Shown here piece by piece: positions 16,759 to 26,293 of a stretch of 64,000 nucleotides of DNA; the first letter of the stretch is position 1, and each line of letters opens with the position of its first letter. Under the pieces are notes generated by a model. That model saw only the letters and a list, made by a program, of their open reading frames with translations. It was not told where the DNA came from and made no database searches. Both the position numbers and the translations under genes were made by a program. The DNA is taken from the NCBI GenBank assembly GCA_946223075.1, contig CAMILZ010000011.1:1-64000 (forward strand), in the 5' to 3' direction. This DNA comes from an uncultured Dermabacteraceae bacterium. Its GTDB lineage: Bacteria; Actinomycetota; Actinomycetes; Actinomycetales; Dermabacteraceae.

Positions 16759-17742
16759 TTAGTGCTCGAGGGAACGGTCAACGGCGTCGAGCACGCGTTC
16801 GAGGTCGGGAAGGTAGGCGTGCTCCATGCGCGCCGGCGGATATGGCGTGTGGTAGCCACCCACGCGCATGACGGGTGCCTCCAGGCTATAGAAGCAACGC
16901 TCGGTGATGCGCGCCGCGATCTCGCCGCCGAGGCCACCGAACACGGGGGCTTCGTGCACGATCACGAGACGGCCCGTCTTCGTGACGGAGGCCTGGATTC
17001 GGTCAAAGTCGATCGGGTTGAGGCTGCGCAGGTCGATCACCTCGAGCGAAAGGCCATCATCCTCTGCGGCCTGGGCGGCTTCGAGGGCCACGGGAACCGT
17101 CGGACCCCATGCCACGAGCGTGAGATCCGCGCCCTCGCGCACAACGTTCGCCTCAAAGTGCTTGAGCGCGGGGCGGTTCTCGGTGTCCACTTCGCCCTTG
17201 ACCCAGTAGCGCCGCTTCGGCTCGAACATGATCACGGGGTCGTCGGATTCGATCGCTTGGCGCGTAAGCCAGTAGGCGTCATTGGCGTTCGACGGCGTGA
17301 GAATTCGCAGGCCAGCCGTGTGGGCGAAGAGGGCCTCGGGGCTCTCCGAGTGGTGCTCGACCGCGCCGATCCCTCCGCCGTAGGGGATACGGATGACGAC
17401 GGGCATGCGGACGCGGCCCTCGGTGCGGTAGTGGGTTTTCGCGAGCTGGGTCGTGATCTGGTTGTAGGCGGGGAACACGAAGCCATCGAACTGAATCTCG
17501 CAGATTGGCCGGTAGCCGCGATACGCGAGACCCACGGCGGAGCCCACGATGCCGGCCTCACCAAGGGGGGTGTCCACGATGCGCAACTCGCCAAATTCGT
17601 CGAGCAGACCCTGCGTTACGCGGAACACGCCGCCGAGCCGGGCGACGTCCTCGCCCATGAGCATGACCTTCTCGTCCGCGCGCATCGCATCGCGGATCCC
17701 CAGGTTGATCGCGCGGGCGATCGGGAGCTTTTCGATGCTCAC
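16759..17742 (-). CDS. 2-oxoacid dehydrogenase E1 component, beta subunit
   Basis: The 327-aa beta subunit has the thiamine-binding region MGEDVARLGGVF, the DTPLGEAGIVGSAVGLAYRG block and the C-terminal transketolase domain ending with GGLGGEIAARI and VGGYHTPYPP. It forms the alpha2beta2 E1 with the protein encoded just upstream. ATG 17742 overlaps the E1alpha stop (ATGA), ensuring equal synthesis. The E2 gene follows after 20 nt. Substrate could be pyruvate or branched-chain 2-oxoacids. Confidence 0.92.
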   Translation of the reverse strand: MSIEKLPIARAINLGIRDAMRADEKVMLMGEDVARLGGVFRVTQGLLDEFGELRIVDTPLGEAGIVGSAVGLAYRGYRPICEIQFDGFVFPAYNQITTQLAKTHYRTEGRVRMPVVIRIPYGGGIGAVEHHSESPEALFAHTAGLRILTPSNANDAYWLTRQAIESDDPVIMFEPKRRYWVKGEVDTENRPALKHFEANVVREGADLTLVAWGPTVPVALEAAQAAEDDGLSLEVIDLRSLNPIDFDRIQASVTKTGRLVIVHEAPVFGGLGGEIAARITERCFYSLEAPVMRVGGYHTPYPPARMEHAYLPDLERVLDAVDRSLEH

Positions 17743-18884
17743 TTGCCCTCGCCCTCCTCTTCGAACTGTTCGATGTAGCGAATGTACTCGGCGCGCTCCT
17801 CGGCCACGAGGGGGTGCTCGTCCACGTACACGTGGTCGAAAATCTGGATCGGGTCCGGATCCTTGAGGGCGTGAATGTGGTGGTGGAGGCTCATCGAAAG
17901 GTCGTGGCCCTCCTCCTTGCAGCGCTCCACGAAGGCGTCATCGAGCTGGTCCTCGCGCCGCAAGTACGCCTCGAAACGCGCGATCGGATCGAGGGTGGCC
18001 CAGTGCTTCTCTTCATCTTCACCGCGGTAAATGCGCGGCTCATCGCTCGTCGTGTGCGCGTTCATGCGATAGGTGAGGGCTTCGATGAAGCGGGGCCCCT
18101 CACCCCCACGCGCGGCATCGAGCGCGAGGCGGCTCACGGCGTAGCTCGCGAGCACGTCGTTGCCGTCAACGCGCACCGAGGGGATGCCCCAGCCACGGCT
18201 GCGCTGCGCGAGCGGAACGCGCGTTTGCACGCTCGTCGCGGTCGAGATCGCCCACTGATTGTTCTGGGTGAAAAACACGATCGGCGCGTCAAAGCTCGCG
18301 GCCCACGTGAAGGCCTCGGACACCTCGCCCTCGGAGCTCGCGCCATCGCCGAAGAGCGCGAGAACCGCCGTGTCGACCTCGGGATCGCCCGTGCCGCACG
18401 CACCGTCGCGCGTAATACCCATCGCGTAGCCCACGGCTTGGGGTGCTTGTGCGCCGAGCACAATCATGTACGGGTGCGTCATGAGTTCGCGCGGGTCCCA
18501 CCCGCAGTGGTTGATGCCGCGCCACACCTCGAGGAGCTTCCACGGCTCGATGCCGCGCGCCCACGCGACGCCGTGCTCGCGGTAGGTCGGCACGAGGTAG
18601 TCGTGCGCGCGAGCGGCGTGGCCCGCACCGATCTGCGCGGCCTCCTGGCCCACGGCGCTCGCCCAGAGACCAAGTTGGCCCTGGCGTTGAAGGGCGGTCG
18701 CCTCGTGATCGGCGGCGCGCACGATCACCATGTCGCGGTAGAAACCGCGCAGGTCATCGAAGTCGAGATGGGCGAGCGCGGCGTCGAGCTCGTCGTTCGG
18801 CGTGCGCGTGCCGTCGGGCGAAAGGAGCTGGAGCGTCGGTTCACTCGAGGCGGGGGTCGGTATCGCTGTCTGGAAAACACTCAC
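17739..18884 (-). CDS. 2-oxoacid dehydrogenase E1 component, alpha subunit
   Basis: The 381-aa alpha subunit has the thiamine diphosphate motif GDGASSEGEVSEAFTWAA followed by QNNQWAIS. The phosphorylation-loop region is YRMNAHTTSDEP, and YREHGVAWARG is also present. It catalyses oxidative decarboxylation of a 2-oxoacid with E1beta. GTG 18884 is the first start after a TAGGCT -10 box 7 nt upstream with no ribosome site, so the operon mRNA is probably leaderless. An 8-bp palindrome at 18897-18916 overlaps this promoter, so a repressor probably controls the complex. hisC ends 32 nt upstream. Confidence 0.92.
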   Translation of the reverse strand: MSVFQTAIPTPASSEPTLQLLSPDGTRTPNDELDAALAHLDFDDLRGFYRDMVIVRAADHEATALQRQGQLGLWASAVGQEAAQIGAGHAARAHDYLVPTYREHGVAWARGIEPWKLLEVWRGINHCGWDPRELMTHPYMIVLGAQAPQAVGYAMGITRDGACGTGDPEVDTAVLALFGDGASSEGEVSEAFTWAASFDAPIVFFTQNNQWAISTATSVQTRVPLAQRSRGWGIPSVRVDGNDVLASYAVSRLALDAARGGEGPRFIEALTYRMNAHTTSDEPRIYRGEDEEKHWATLDPIARFEAYLRREDQLDDAFVERCKEEGHDLSMSLHHHIHALKDPDPIQIFDHVYVDEHPLVAEERAEYIRYIEQFEEEGEGK

Positions 18885-18891
18885 GGCCCCA

Positions 18892-18916
18892 AGCCTAACC
18901 TACGGTGGCGTAGGTT
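18892..18916 (-). promoter_or_regulatory. Promoter and palindromic operator of the E1alpha-E1beta-E2 operon
   Basis: A perfect inverted repeat AACCTACG-GTGG-CGTAGGTT (18897-18916) abuts a TAGGCT -10 box (18892-18897, read on the minus strand) placed 7 nt before the GTG start. A 20-bp palindrome in the -10/-35 region is typical of TetR-family operators. No regulator gene is adjacent. Confidence 0.6.
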
Positions 18917-19999
18917 TCAGCTTTTCTGTTCCTGCCACGCTTCCGCAATGTCAATGAAGCGCGCGTTTGCGGCCTCTTCCGCGATCGTCACCCGGCAACC
19001 GTCGGACCCGTAACCCCGCACCACGAGGCCCCGCTCGAGCGCGAACTGCACGAACTCGCCCGTGCGCTCGCCGAGCGGAAGATACACGAAGTTGCCGTGC
19101 GAGGGAACGCGGGCCCAGCCGAGGTCCAGGCGATCGAGTGCGCTCTCCACGCGCGAGCGCTCCGCGCGGATCCACTCGACTCGCGCGGCGAGTTCCGTGC
19201 GGGCCGGTTCCTCGAGCGCCACGCACGCGGCGATTTGCGCGAGACTCGAGGCGCCAAACGGGATCGCCACCTTGTCGAGGGCTTCGGCGAGGCGAGGGTG
19301 CGCGATCGCGTAGCCCAGGCGCAGCCCCGCGATGCCGTGCACCTTCGAGAACGTGCGCACGCGCACGAGATTCTCGAACCTCACAAATAGCCGCGCTGAA
19401 TCCGCTCGCACCTCGGGGTCGGCAAACTCGACGTAGGCCTCGTCGAGCGCGACCGTGATGTGATCGGGGATGCGCCCGAGAAACGCCTCGAGCTCGGCCG
19501 TCGTGAGCACCGTGCCGGTCGGGTTATTCGGTGAGCACAGGAGAATCAGGCGCGTGCGCTCCGTGACGGCAGCGGCAATCGCGTCCAGATCGTGCTCCTC
19601 GTGGGCCGTAAGCGGAACCGGAACGGCGACGGCGCCGTGCGACTGCACGAGGATCGGGTAGGCCTCGAAGCTGCGCCACGGGAAAATCACCTCGTCGCCT
19701 TGATCGGCGAGCGCACGCACGAGGTCGCCGAGGACTGCCGAGGCGCCGGTCGACACGTGCACCTGCGCCGGCTCAACCCCGTGTTCACGTGCGAGGAGTT
19801 CACGAAGCTTCGTCGCCGCCATGTCCGGGTAGCGATTGAGGCCCGCGAGTTCCTTCTCGAGCGCGGCGCGAATCTCGGGGAGCGGCTCGAATGGCGACTC
19901 GTTCGAACTCACCTTGAAGGCGTCGGCCGGGGCGGGCTTGCCCGGCACGTAGGAGGGGATCGACTCGAGCGCGCTGCGCACGTGAATGTTTTCAACCAT
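18917..19999 (-). CDS. hisC: Histidinol-phosphate / aromatic aminotransferase
   Basis: The 360-aa fold-type I PLP enzyme has KVSSNESPFEPLPEI at the N-terminus, CSPNNPTGT, DEAYVEF and the PLP-lysine motif RTFSKVHGIAGLRLGY, with the distal Arg in GYGSDGCRVTIA. It transfers amino groups to imidazole-acetol phosphate in histidine synthesis; actinobacterial relatives also act on aromatic 2-oxoacids, and the two cannot be separated here. ATG 19999 is chosen because it lies 6 nt after a TACCAT -10 box, giving a leaderless transcript divergent from purB. Confidence 0.85.
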   Translation of the reverse strand: MVENIHVRSALESIPSYVPGKPAPADAFKVSSNESPFEPLPEIRAALEKELAGLNRYPDMAATKLRELLAREHGVEPAQVHVSTGASAVLGDLVRALADQGDEVIFPWRSFEAYPILVQSHGAVAVPVPLTAHEEHDLDAIAAAVTERTRLILLCSPNNPTGTVLTTAELEAFLGRIPDHITVALDEAYVEFADPEVRADSARLFVRFENLVRVRTFSKVHGIAGLRLGYAIAHPRLAEALDKVAIPFGASSLAQIAACVALEEPARTELAARVEWIRAERSRVESALDRLDLGWARVPSHGNFVYLPLGERTGEFVQFALERGLVVRGYGSDGCRVTIAEEAANARFIDIAEAWQEQKS

Positions 20000-20054
20000 G
20001 CAGGAATGGTACGTGCAGGGAGCATACGCGCGCGGTCCGTGCCAAAATGGCTGC

Positions 20055-21455
20055 ATGCGCCTCAGTGATATCGACCCCGCTCTTCCGCTCACCCCGCTCG
20101 ATGGCCGCTACCGCGCCCAGGTTGCCCCGCTCGTGGACCACCTGAGCGAAGCCGCCCTCAACCGCACTCGCATCGTCGTCGAAACCGAGTGGATGATCCA
20201 CCTCCTCGATCAGGGCGCGATCCCGGGCCTGCGTTCCCTCACGAGCGACGAACGCGCCCTGCTTCGCCAGATCCCCGAAGACTTCGGCGCCGAAGGCATC
20301 GCCGAGCACGCCGAAATCGAGCGCGAAACCGTGCACGACGTCAAGGCCGTCGAGTACTACATCAAGCGCCGCCTCGCGGGCACGAGCCTCGAGCCCCTCG
20401 CCGAAATCGTGCACATCTATTGCACGAGCGAAGACATCAACAACCTCTCCTACGCCCTCATGGTCAAAGGTGCGCTCGAGAACGTGTGGCTGCCCGCGCT
20501 CGCTGACCTCACCGCCGACATCGAGAACCTCGCACGCGAATGCGCACGCATTCCCATGCTGAGCCGCACCCACGGCCAAGCCGCAACACCCACGACCCTC
20601 GGCAAGGAACTCGCCGTGTTCGCCTACCGTCTGAGGCGCCAAATCGCCCGCCTCGAAGCCGACGAGATCCTCGGCAAGATCAACGGCGCGACGGGCACGT
20701 GGGCCGCACACGCGATCTCCGTTCCGGGCACCGACTGGCCGACGGTCGCGAAGAGCTTCGTCGAACATCTCGGCCTCACGTGGAACCCGCTCACAACCCA
20801 GATCGAGAGTCACGACTGGCAGGCCGAGATCTACTCGGACGTCGCGCGCGCGGGCCGCATCCTCCATAACCTCGCGACCGACATGTGGACCTACATCTCC
20901 CTCGGCTACTTCCGCCAGCGCCTGAGCGCCCAGGGCGGCACGGGCAGCTCGACCATGCCCCACAAGGTCAATCCCATTCGTTTCGAGAACGCCGAGGCCA
21001 ACCTCGAGATTTCGGGCGCACTGTTCGATGTTCTCGCCCAGACTCTCGTGACCTCGCGCCTCCAGCGTGACCTCACCGACTCGACCACGCAGCGCAACAT
21101 CGCCCCCGCTTTCGGGCACTCGCTCCTCGCGATCTCCAACCTCAAGCGCGGCCTCGCTGGCCTCGACACCGATGCCGAGCAGATGGCTCGCGACCTCGAC
21201 GCGAACTGGGAGGTCCTCGGCGAAGCCGTCCAGTCCGTCATGCGCACGCTCGGTATTCAGGGCGTCGAGGGCATGGACTCGCCGTACGAGCGCCTCAAGG
21301 AACTTACGCGCGGCAAGCGCGTCGACGGGGAAGCCATGCGCGAGTTCATCACGTCGCTTGGCCTGCCCGAGGAGGAACGCGAACGCCTCCTCGCGCTCAC
21401 GCCCGCGACCTACGTGGGACTCGCCGCCTCGCTCGTGGATGTCCTCGAGAACTGA
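20055..21455 (+). CDS. purB: Adenylosuccinate lyase
   Basis: The 466-aa enzyme belongs to the fumarase/aspartase superfamily, with the signature GSSTMPHKVNPIRFEN, SRTHGQAATPTTLGKE and TSEDINNLSYAL. It cleaves SAICAR and adenylosuccinate, releasing fumarate in purine synthesis. Length and N-terminus (LSDIDPALPLTPLDGRYR) fit the E. coli-type PurB subfamily. ATG 20055 is preceded by CAAAAT 6 nt upstream and no Shine-Dalgarno, so translation may be leaderless. csoR follows 7 nt after the stop. Confidence 0.95.
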   Translation: MRLSDIDPALPLTPLDGRYRAQVAPLVDHLSEAALNRTRIVVETEWMIHLLDQGAIPGLRSLTSDERALLRQIPEDFGAEGIAEHAEIERETVHDVKAVEYYIKRRLAGTSLEPLAEIVHIYCTSEDINNLSYALMVKGALENVWLPALADLTADIENLARECARIPMLSRTHGQAATPTTLGKELAVFAYRLRRQIARLEADEILGKINGATGTWAAHAISVPGTDWPTVAKSFVEHLGLTWNPLTTQIESHDWQAEIYSDVARAGRILHNLATDMWTYISLGYFRQRLSAQGGTGSSTMPHKVNPIRFENAEANLEISGALFDVLAQTLVTSRLQRDLTDSTTQRNIAPAFGHSLLAISNLKRGLAGLDTDAEQMARDLDANWEVLGEAVQSVMRTLGIQGVEGMDSPYERLKELTRGKRVDGEAMREFITSLGLPEEERERLLALTPATYVGLAASLVDVLEN

Positions 21456-21462
21456 GCACCGC

Positions 21463-21777
21463 ATGAGCGACTGCCACGAAACATCCGCCGACGACCACGC
21501 GCCCGGCTACCACGCCGATAAGGACGCCTACGTGCGGCGCTTGAAGCGCATCGAAGGGCAAGTGCGCGGGCTCCAGCGCATGCTCGACGATGACACGTAC
21601 TGCATCGACGTTCTCACCCAGGTGAGCGCCGTCAAACGCGCCCTCGAAGCGGTCTCGCTCGGCCTCGTCGAGGATCACGTGCGCCACTGCGTGCGGGATG
21701 CGGCCGCCGACGGCTCCCCAGACGTGATTGATGAGAAGCTCACCGAGGTGCTCACGGCCGTCAAACGACTCATGTAA
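21463..21777 (+). CDS. csoR: CsoR-family copper-sensing repressor
   Basis: The 104-aa all-helical repressor has the family core RLKRIEGQVRGLQRML. It keeps the Cys-His-Cys copper triad, with Cys in TYCIDVL and the His and Cys of EDHVRHCV. In the apo state it represses copper-efflux genes, and it releases DNA when Cu(I) binds. It starts 7 nt after purB and is probably co-transcribed. No copper ATPase or chaperone gene is adjacent, so its targets are elsewhere; the CopD/CtaG gene at 12575 is the only copper-related neighbour in the window. Confidence 0.88.
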   Translation: MSDCHETSADDHAPGYHADKDAYVRRLKRIEGQVRGLQRMLDDDTYCIDVLTQVSAVKRALEAVSLGLVEDHVRHCVRDAAADGSPDVIDEKLTEVLTAVKRLM

Positions 21778-21930
21778 CCGGGTTCAAGGAGGGCCGGGCA
21801 AGCGTCGGACCCTCCCGATATTCCGATCACCCGGATGCTGACCGCGGAAAATCCCTCGCGCGTGCCGAAGCGTGGGCGCACAATGGTGCCACCCTACCCA
21901 CCACAATGACGTGTGAGAGGACGGATCACC

Positions 21931-24671
21931 ATGAGCGATCAGTACGTCTACCCTTTTAGCGCCGGTTCGCGCGAGCAGGTGGACCTGCTCGGCGGCAAAG
22001 GCGCGAATCTCGCCGAAATGACCCAGCTCGGGCTGCCCGTGCCGCCCGGTTTCACGATTACCACCGACGCCTGCCGGTACTACATGCACCATGGGCACGA
22101 GCCAGGCGTGCTTGACGACCAGGTCAAGCGTGCGCTCGCGAGCGTCGAAAAGGAACTCGGGCGCAGGTTCGGCGACCCGCGCAATCCGCTCCTCGTGAGC
22201 GTACGCTCCGGCGCAGCGGTATCGATGCCCGGAATGATGGAGACCGTGCTCAACGTCGGTCTCAACGACGAGACTCTCGAGGGTCTCGCGGAGCTTTCGC
22301 ATTCGCGGCGCTTCGCACTCGATTCGTACCGGCGCCTTGTGCAAATGTTCGGGCGCACGGTGCTCGACATCGACGCCGAGCTTTTCGAAGCGGTACTGGA
22401 TACGGCGAAGGAGGAGGCTGGCGCGGCGAGCGACGTCGAGCTTTCCGCGGAGGACCTCGAGAAGGTCGTGGCGCGCTTCAAGGAGATCATCGAGCGCGAA
22501 TCCGGCGCGCCGTTCCCGCAAGACCCGTTCACGCAGCTCACGATGAGCATCCACGCGGTGTTCAACTCGTGGAACTCACCCCGCGCGATCGTGTACCGCA
22601 ACACCGAGCGCATTCCCCACGATCTCGGCACAGCCGTCAACGTATGCTCGATGGTGTTCGGCAACCTCGACGACCAAAGCGCCACGGGCGTCGCCTTCAC
22701 ACGCGACCCCGCGACCGGAGCCCGCGGAGAATACGGCGACTTCCTCATCAACGCGCAGGGCGAGGACGTCGTCGCGGGCATCCGCAACACGCTGAGCCTC
22801 GCCGACATGGAAAAGCTGCTGCCCGAAAACTACCGCGAACTCCTCGACATCATGGAGAGGCTCGAGAAGCACTACCGCGACCTGTGCGATATCGAATTCA
22901 CGATCGAATCGGGCAAACTGTGGATGCTCCAAACGCGCGTAGGCAAGCGCACCGCCGCAGCCGCCTTCCGCATCGCGACGGCCCTTCTCGATGAAGGCGC
23001 GATCAGCGAAAACGAGGCGCTCATGCGCGTGAGGGGCGACCAGCTTTCGCGACTCATGTTCCCCACCTTCGACTCGAACGCGAAGAGAACGCTCCTCGCG
23101 CGCGGCATGAACGCCTCCCCCGGCGCCGCGACGGGCCACGTCGCCTTCACCACGGCAGACGTGCTCGAGCGCGCGAAGGAAGGGACGCGCTCGATTCTTG
23201 TGCGCCGCGAGACGAACCCCGACGACCTCGCCGGCATGATCACCGCCGAGGGCGTGCTGACGGCTCGCGGCGGCAAAACGTCGCACGCCGCCGTCGTCGC
23301 CCGCGGGCTCGGCCGCACGTGCGTGTGCGGCGTCGAGGCCTTCACGGTCGATGAGGCCGCTCGCGAGGTGCGCGTCGACGGCAAGGTTGTGCTGCGCGAC
23401 GGAGACCTCGTGTCGATCGATGGCACGAGCGGCGACGTGTTCCTCGGCGAAGTGCCCGTGCAGCCGAGCGCCGTTGCCGCCTATTTTGAGTCCGGCGCGA
23501 GCCTCGAGGGCGCTTCCGAGATGGCGTGCGATGACCTTGAGGAGGCGGAAGCTGAACTCGTGAGGAGCGTCGACCGTCTCATGCGCGTCGCCGACCGCGA
23601 GCGCGGCCTCCTCGTGCGCGCCAACGCCGACACCCCCGAGGACGCCGCTCGCGCACGCCGCATGGGCGCGCAGGGCATCGGCCTCACGCGCACCGAACAC
23701 ATGTTCCTCGGCGAACGTCGCCAACTCGTTGAAGATCTCATCATCTCATCCTTGCAGCAAGTCCCGAGGAGCGAGAGGACGCGCTTGCAGCGCTTCTTCC
23801 TCTCCAACGCGGCGACTTCCTCGACATGATTCGCGAGATGGACGGCCTGCCCATGACCGTTCGACTCCTCGATCCCCCGCTGCACGAGTTTCTCCCCGAT
23901 TTCACCGAACTCTCGGTGCGCATCGCCCGGGCCGAAGAGCGCGGCGAACACAACGAACACGAAATCAAGGTCCTCGAGGCCGTCAAGCGACTCCACGAGC
24001 AAAACCCCATGCTCGGCTTGCGCGGCGTGCGGCTCGCGCTCTCGATCCCCGGACTTTACGGCATGCAAACTCGCGCGATCCTCGAGGCTGAGGCCGAGGC
24101 GCGAGCCGAAGGGCTCAAGCCACAGGTGGAGATCATGATTCCTCTCGTGAGCTCCGTGCGCGAGCTTCGCGAAATCAAGAAAGAAATCTTCGCGGTGCGC
24201 GACAAGGTCATGCGGGAAACGGGCCTCAAGCTCACGACCGTGATCGGGTCAATGATCGAACTTCCGCGCGCGGCGCTTCGCGCCGACGAGATCGCCGAAG
24301 AAGCCGAGTTCTTCAGCTTCGGCACAAACGACCTCACGCAAACGACGTGGGGCTTCTCGCGTGACGACGTCGAAGCCGGGTTCTTCTTCACCTACAAAGA
24401 ACACGGGATCCTGCTCACGAGCCCCTTCGAGTCGATCGATCAGTTCGGCGTCGGTGAACTCGTGCGCATCGGCACCGAGCGTGGCCGCGCCGTGAACCCC
24501 CACCTCCACGTGGGTGTGTGCGGCGAGCACGGCGGCGATCCGAGTTCGATCCACTTCTTCAACTGGCTCGGCCTCGACTACGTGTCGTGCTCACCGTTCC
24601 GCGTGCCCGTTGCCCGCCTCGAGGCGGGCCGCGCAACGCTCAGCGTGGATGACTTCGAGATGAGCCACTAG
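21931..24671 (+). pseudogene. ppdK: Pyruvate, phosphate dikinase, frameshifted by 8-bp duplication
   Basis: The reading frame from ATG 21931 encodes the ATP-grasp domain (VYPFSAGSREQVDLLGGKGANL) and the phospho-His domain (TARGGKTSHAAVVARGLG). It then shifts frame after VEDLI at about residue 603 and stops at 23829. The other frame continues as normal PPDK to 24671, with FGTNDLTQTTWGFSRDD and the catalytic CGEHGGDP. The cause is a tandem 8-bp duplication at 23735-23750; removing one copy restores VEDLILAASPEEREDAL. The premature TGA overlaps ATG 23826 (ATGA), so the C-terminal 281 aa could be made separately by re-initiation. The enzyme interconverts pyruvate and PEP. Sequencing error cannot be excluded. 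Confidence 0.88.
23735..23750 (+). repeat. Tandem 8-bp duplication inside ppdK
   Basis: ATCTCATC occurs twice in direct succession (23735-23742 and 23743-23750). The extra copy adds 8 bp and shifts the frame. Short perfect tandem repeats of this kind arise and revert by replication slippage. Confidence 0.95.
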
Positions 24672-24693
24672 CGAGAGGCGGGCTCAGGAAAAA

Positions 24694-24737
24694 GGGAAAG
24701 GTGGCCGCGATGCGCAATGCTCGCGGCCACCTTTCCC
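24694..24737. terminator. Bidirectional terminator between ppdK and lipoprotein gene
   Basis: A perfect 17-bp stem (24694-24710 with 24721-24737) with a 10-nt loop lies between the convergent genes. An A-rich stretch before it gives a T-tract on the minus strand, and CTTCTC follows on the plus strand. Confidence 0.9.
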
Positions 24738-24750
24738 TTCTCGTGCAGAT

Positions 24751-25443
24751 TTAGAGCGCGTTGAGGTCGTCGATCGTCATGGTGTACGTCTCGTAGCCAA
24801 AACCGCCCCATTGCTCGAGCTCAATCACAAGAGGCTTGGACATATCGGTGATACCTACGCCGTCTTGGACACCAGCAAGAGCTGCGCCAGGCTTCACTTC
24901 CTTTTGACTTTTCTCGAGATTGATCGCATCACTGAAGTACGACCAATCCGTCTGTACACCGTCCTGAAAGCCAGTGAAGGAAATAGACACGAACGGGGCA
25001 GTGGCCTCGCTGCTGTTGTTCTTCCAGTCATAGGTCACCTTGAGGACCTTGTTGCCGTCCCAGTCCTTCACGATTTTCAGTTTCGTCACGGTGACCGAGT
25101 AGTCGCCCACCTGGACCTCCTTGCCGACTTCGAGGGCATAGGGATCGGCAGATTCCTCCTCAACCGGAGCCTCGGTGGGCTTCGCTGCTTCAACTGTCGC
25201 GGCCTCGGTCGTCGGTGCCGGAGCGGGCTCTGTCGTTTCGGACGTTGCCTCTGGCTTTTCGGTCGCCTGTGCGGTTGCAGCTTCGGTCGTTTCCGCCGGC
25301 GTCGTCTCTTCGGTCGCGTTCGCTTCGGAGGCGGCGGACTGTGAAGAAGACTGGTCGGAAAGTGCGACGGATACGAGCGCGCCGCAGCCCGTGAGGCTCA
25401 CGAGTGAGCAGACGGCAAGAAGGGAAAGGACAGTTCTTTTCAA
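24751..25443 (-). CDS. Secreted lipoprotein with Thr/Glu-rich linker and DUF5067-like domain
   Basis: The 230-aa protein has a lipoprotein signal peptide with lipobox LTGC (Cys about 20), so it should be anchored to the outer face of the membrane. A low-complexity Ala/Thr/Glu/Pro linker spans about residues 30-100. The C-terminal beta-sandwich-like domain (about 105-225; VGDYSVTVTKLKIVKDWDGNK, TYDWKNNSSEATA) resembles DUF5067/DUF4352 immunoglobulin-like domains of Gram-positive lipoproteins. The start codon is TTG 25443 with GAGG 5 nt upstream. No enzymatic residues are visible. Confidence 0.8.
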   Translation of the reverse strand: MKRTVLSLLAVCSLVSLTGCGALVSVALSDQSSSQSAASEANATEETTPAETTEAATAQATEKPEATSETTEPAPAPTTEAATVEAAKPTEAPVEEESADPYALEVGKEVQVGDYSVTVTKLKIVKDWDGNKVLKVTYDWKNNSSEATAPFVSISFTGFQDGVQTDWSYFSDAINLEKSQKEVKPGAALAGVQDGVGITDMSKPLVIELEQWGGFGYETYTMTIDDLNAL

Positions 25444-25522
25444 GGGGACCTCACAAAGCGCAGGCGGGGAATAGCCATGGTTATTTTATCTGCACTATCG
25501 AGAGACCCGTGACCCACGGTTC

Positions 25523-26239
25523 CTAACGCGGGCGGATCGAAAGCACGTCCACATTCGCCTCGGGCGGGGCCGTAAGCGCGTAGCGCACGGCTTCGCCGAT
25601 CGTTTCGGGTTTCATGTACTCGCTCTCCACGTAGTCGCCGCCCTCGTAGGCGCGAAGTTCGCGCTGCATGTCGGTCGCGACACGTCCGGGGTGAAGCGAC
25701 ACCACGCGCACCCCGTTTGCGCGTTCCTCTTCGCGCAACGCATCGGAGAGCGCGCGCAGGGCGAACTTGGTTGCGGAATACACGGCGTTGCCGGGCTTCG
25801 ACGTGAACCCGGAGCCGGAGTTCACGAACAGGATTGTGCCGCGCGCCTCGCGAAGCTCAGGAAGGATCTGCGCAGCGAGCACCGCTTGCGACGTCACGTT
25901 CATGTGAAGGGCGAATTCCCAGTCGCTCGGCTTGGTGTTTTCGACGGTGTCGCCGGCAAGTACGCCGGCACTCAGCACGGCGCCGTCAAGACCGCCATGG
26001 CCGGTCCCGAGGGCACCACTTTCGCGCGCCTCGCGCATGGCGTCGATGATTTTCTGCGAATCGGCGAGGTCCGCGAGCACGTATTCTGCCGACGGTAGCT
26101 CGGCCACCATCGCTTCGAGAGCTTCTTCGCTCCTCCCCACGAGCACGAGGTGGGCGATGCCTTGGAGGGCGAAGGCGGTCGCGCGGCCAATGCCGCGCGT
26201 GGCGCCGGTGATCAGGATGCGGGGCTTCGAATTCGTCAT
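25523..26239 (-). CDS. Short-chain dehydrogenase/reductase
   Basis: The 238-aa classical SDR has the nucleotide motif TGATRGIGRATA at the N-terminus, the NNAG-equivalent region SAGVL, catalytic Ser in FVNSGSG and the YSATK Tyr-Lys pair, followed by HPGRVATDM. It reduces or oxidises an alcohol/carbonyl with NAD(P)(H); the substrate is unknown. A weak CACAGT box lies 6 nt upstream of ATG 26239. It stands apart from the rhodanese gene (54 nt, same strand). Confidence 0.88.
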   Translation of the reverse strand: MTNSKPRILITGATRGIGRATAFALQGIAHLVLVGRSEEALEAMVAELPSAEYVLADLADSQKIIDAMREARESGALGTGHGGLDGAVLSAGVLAGDTVENTKPSDWEFALHMNVTSQAVLAAQILPELREARGTILFVNSGSGFTSKPGNAVYSATKFALRALSDALREEERANGVRVVSLHPGRVATDMQRELRAYEGGDYVESEYMKPETIGEAVRYALTAPPEANVDVLSIRPR

Positions 26240-26293
26240 GGCCCCACTGTGCCACGCTCGCCTCGAGGAAGCCTGCCCTAAGAGCGCTCGGGG

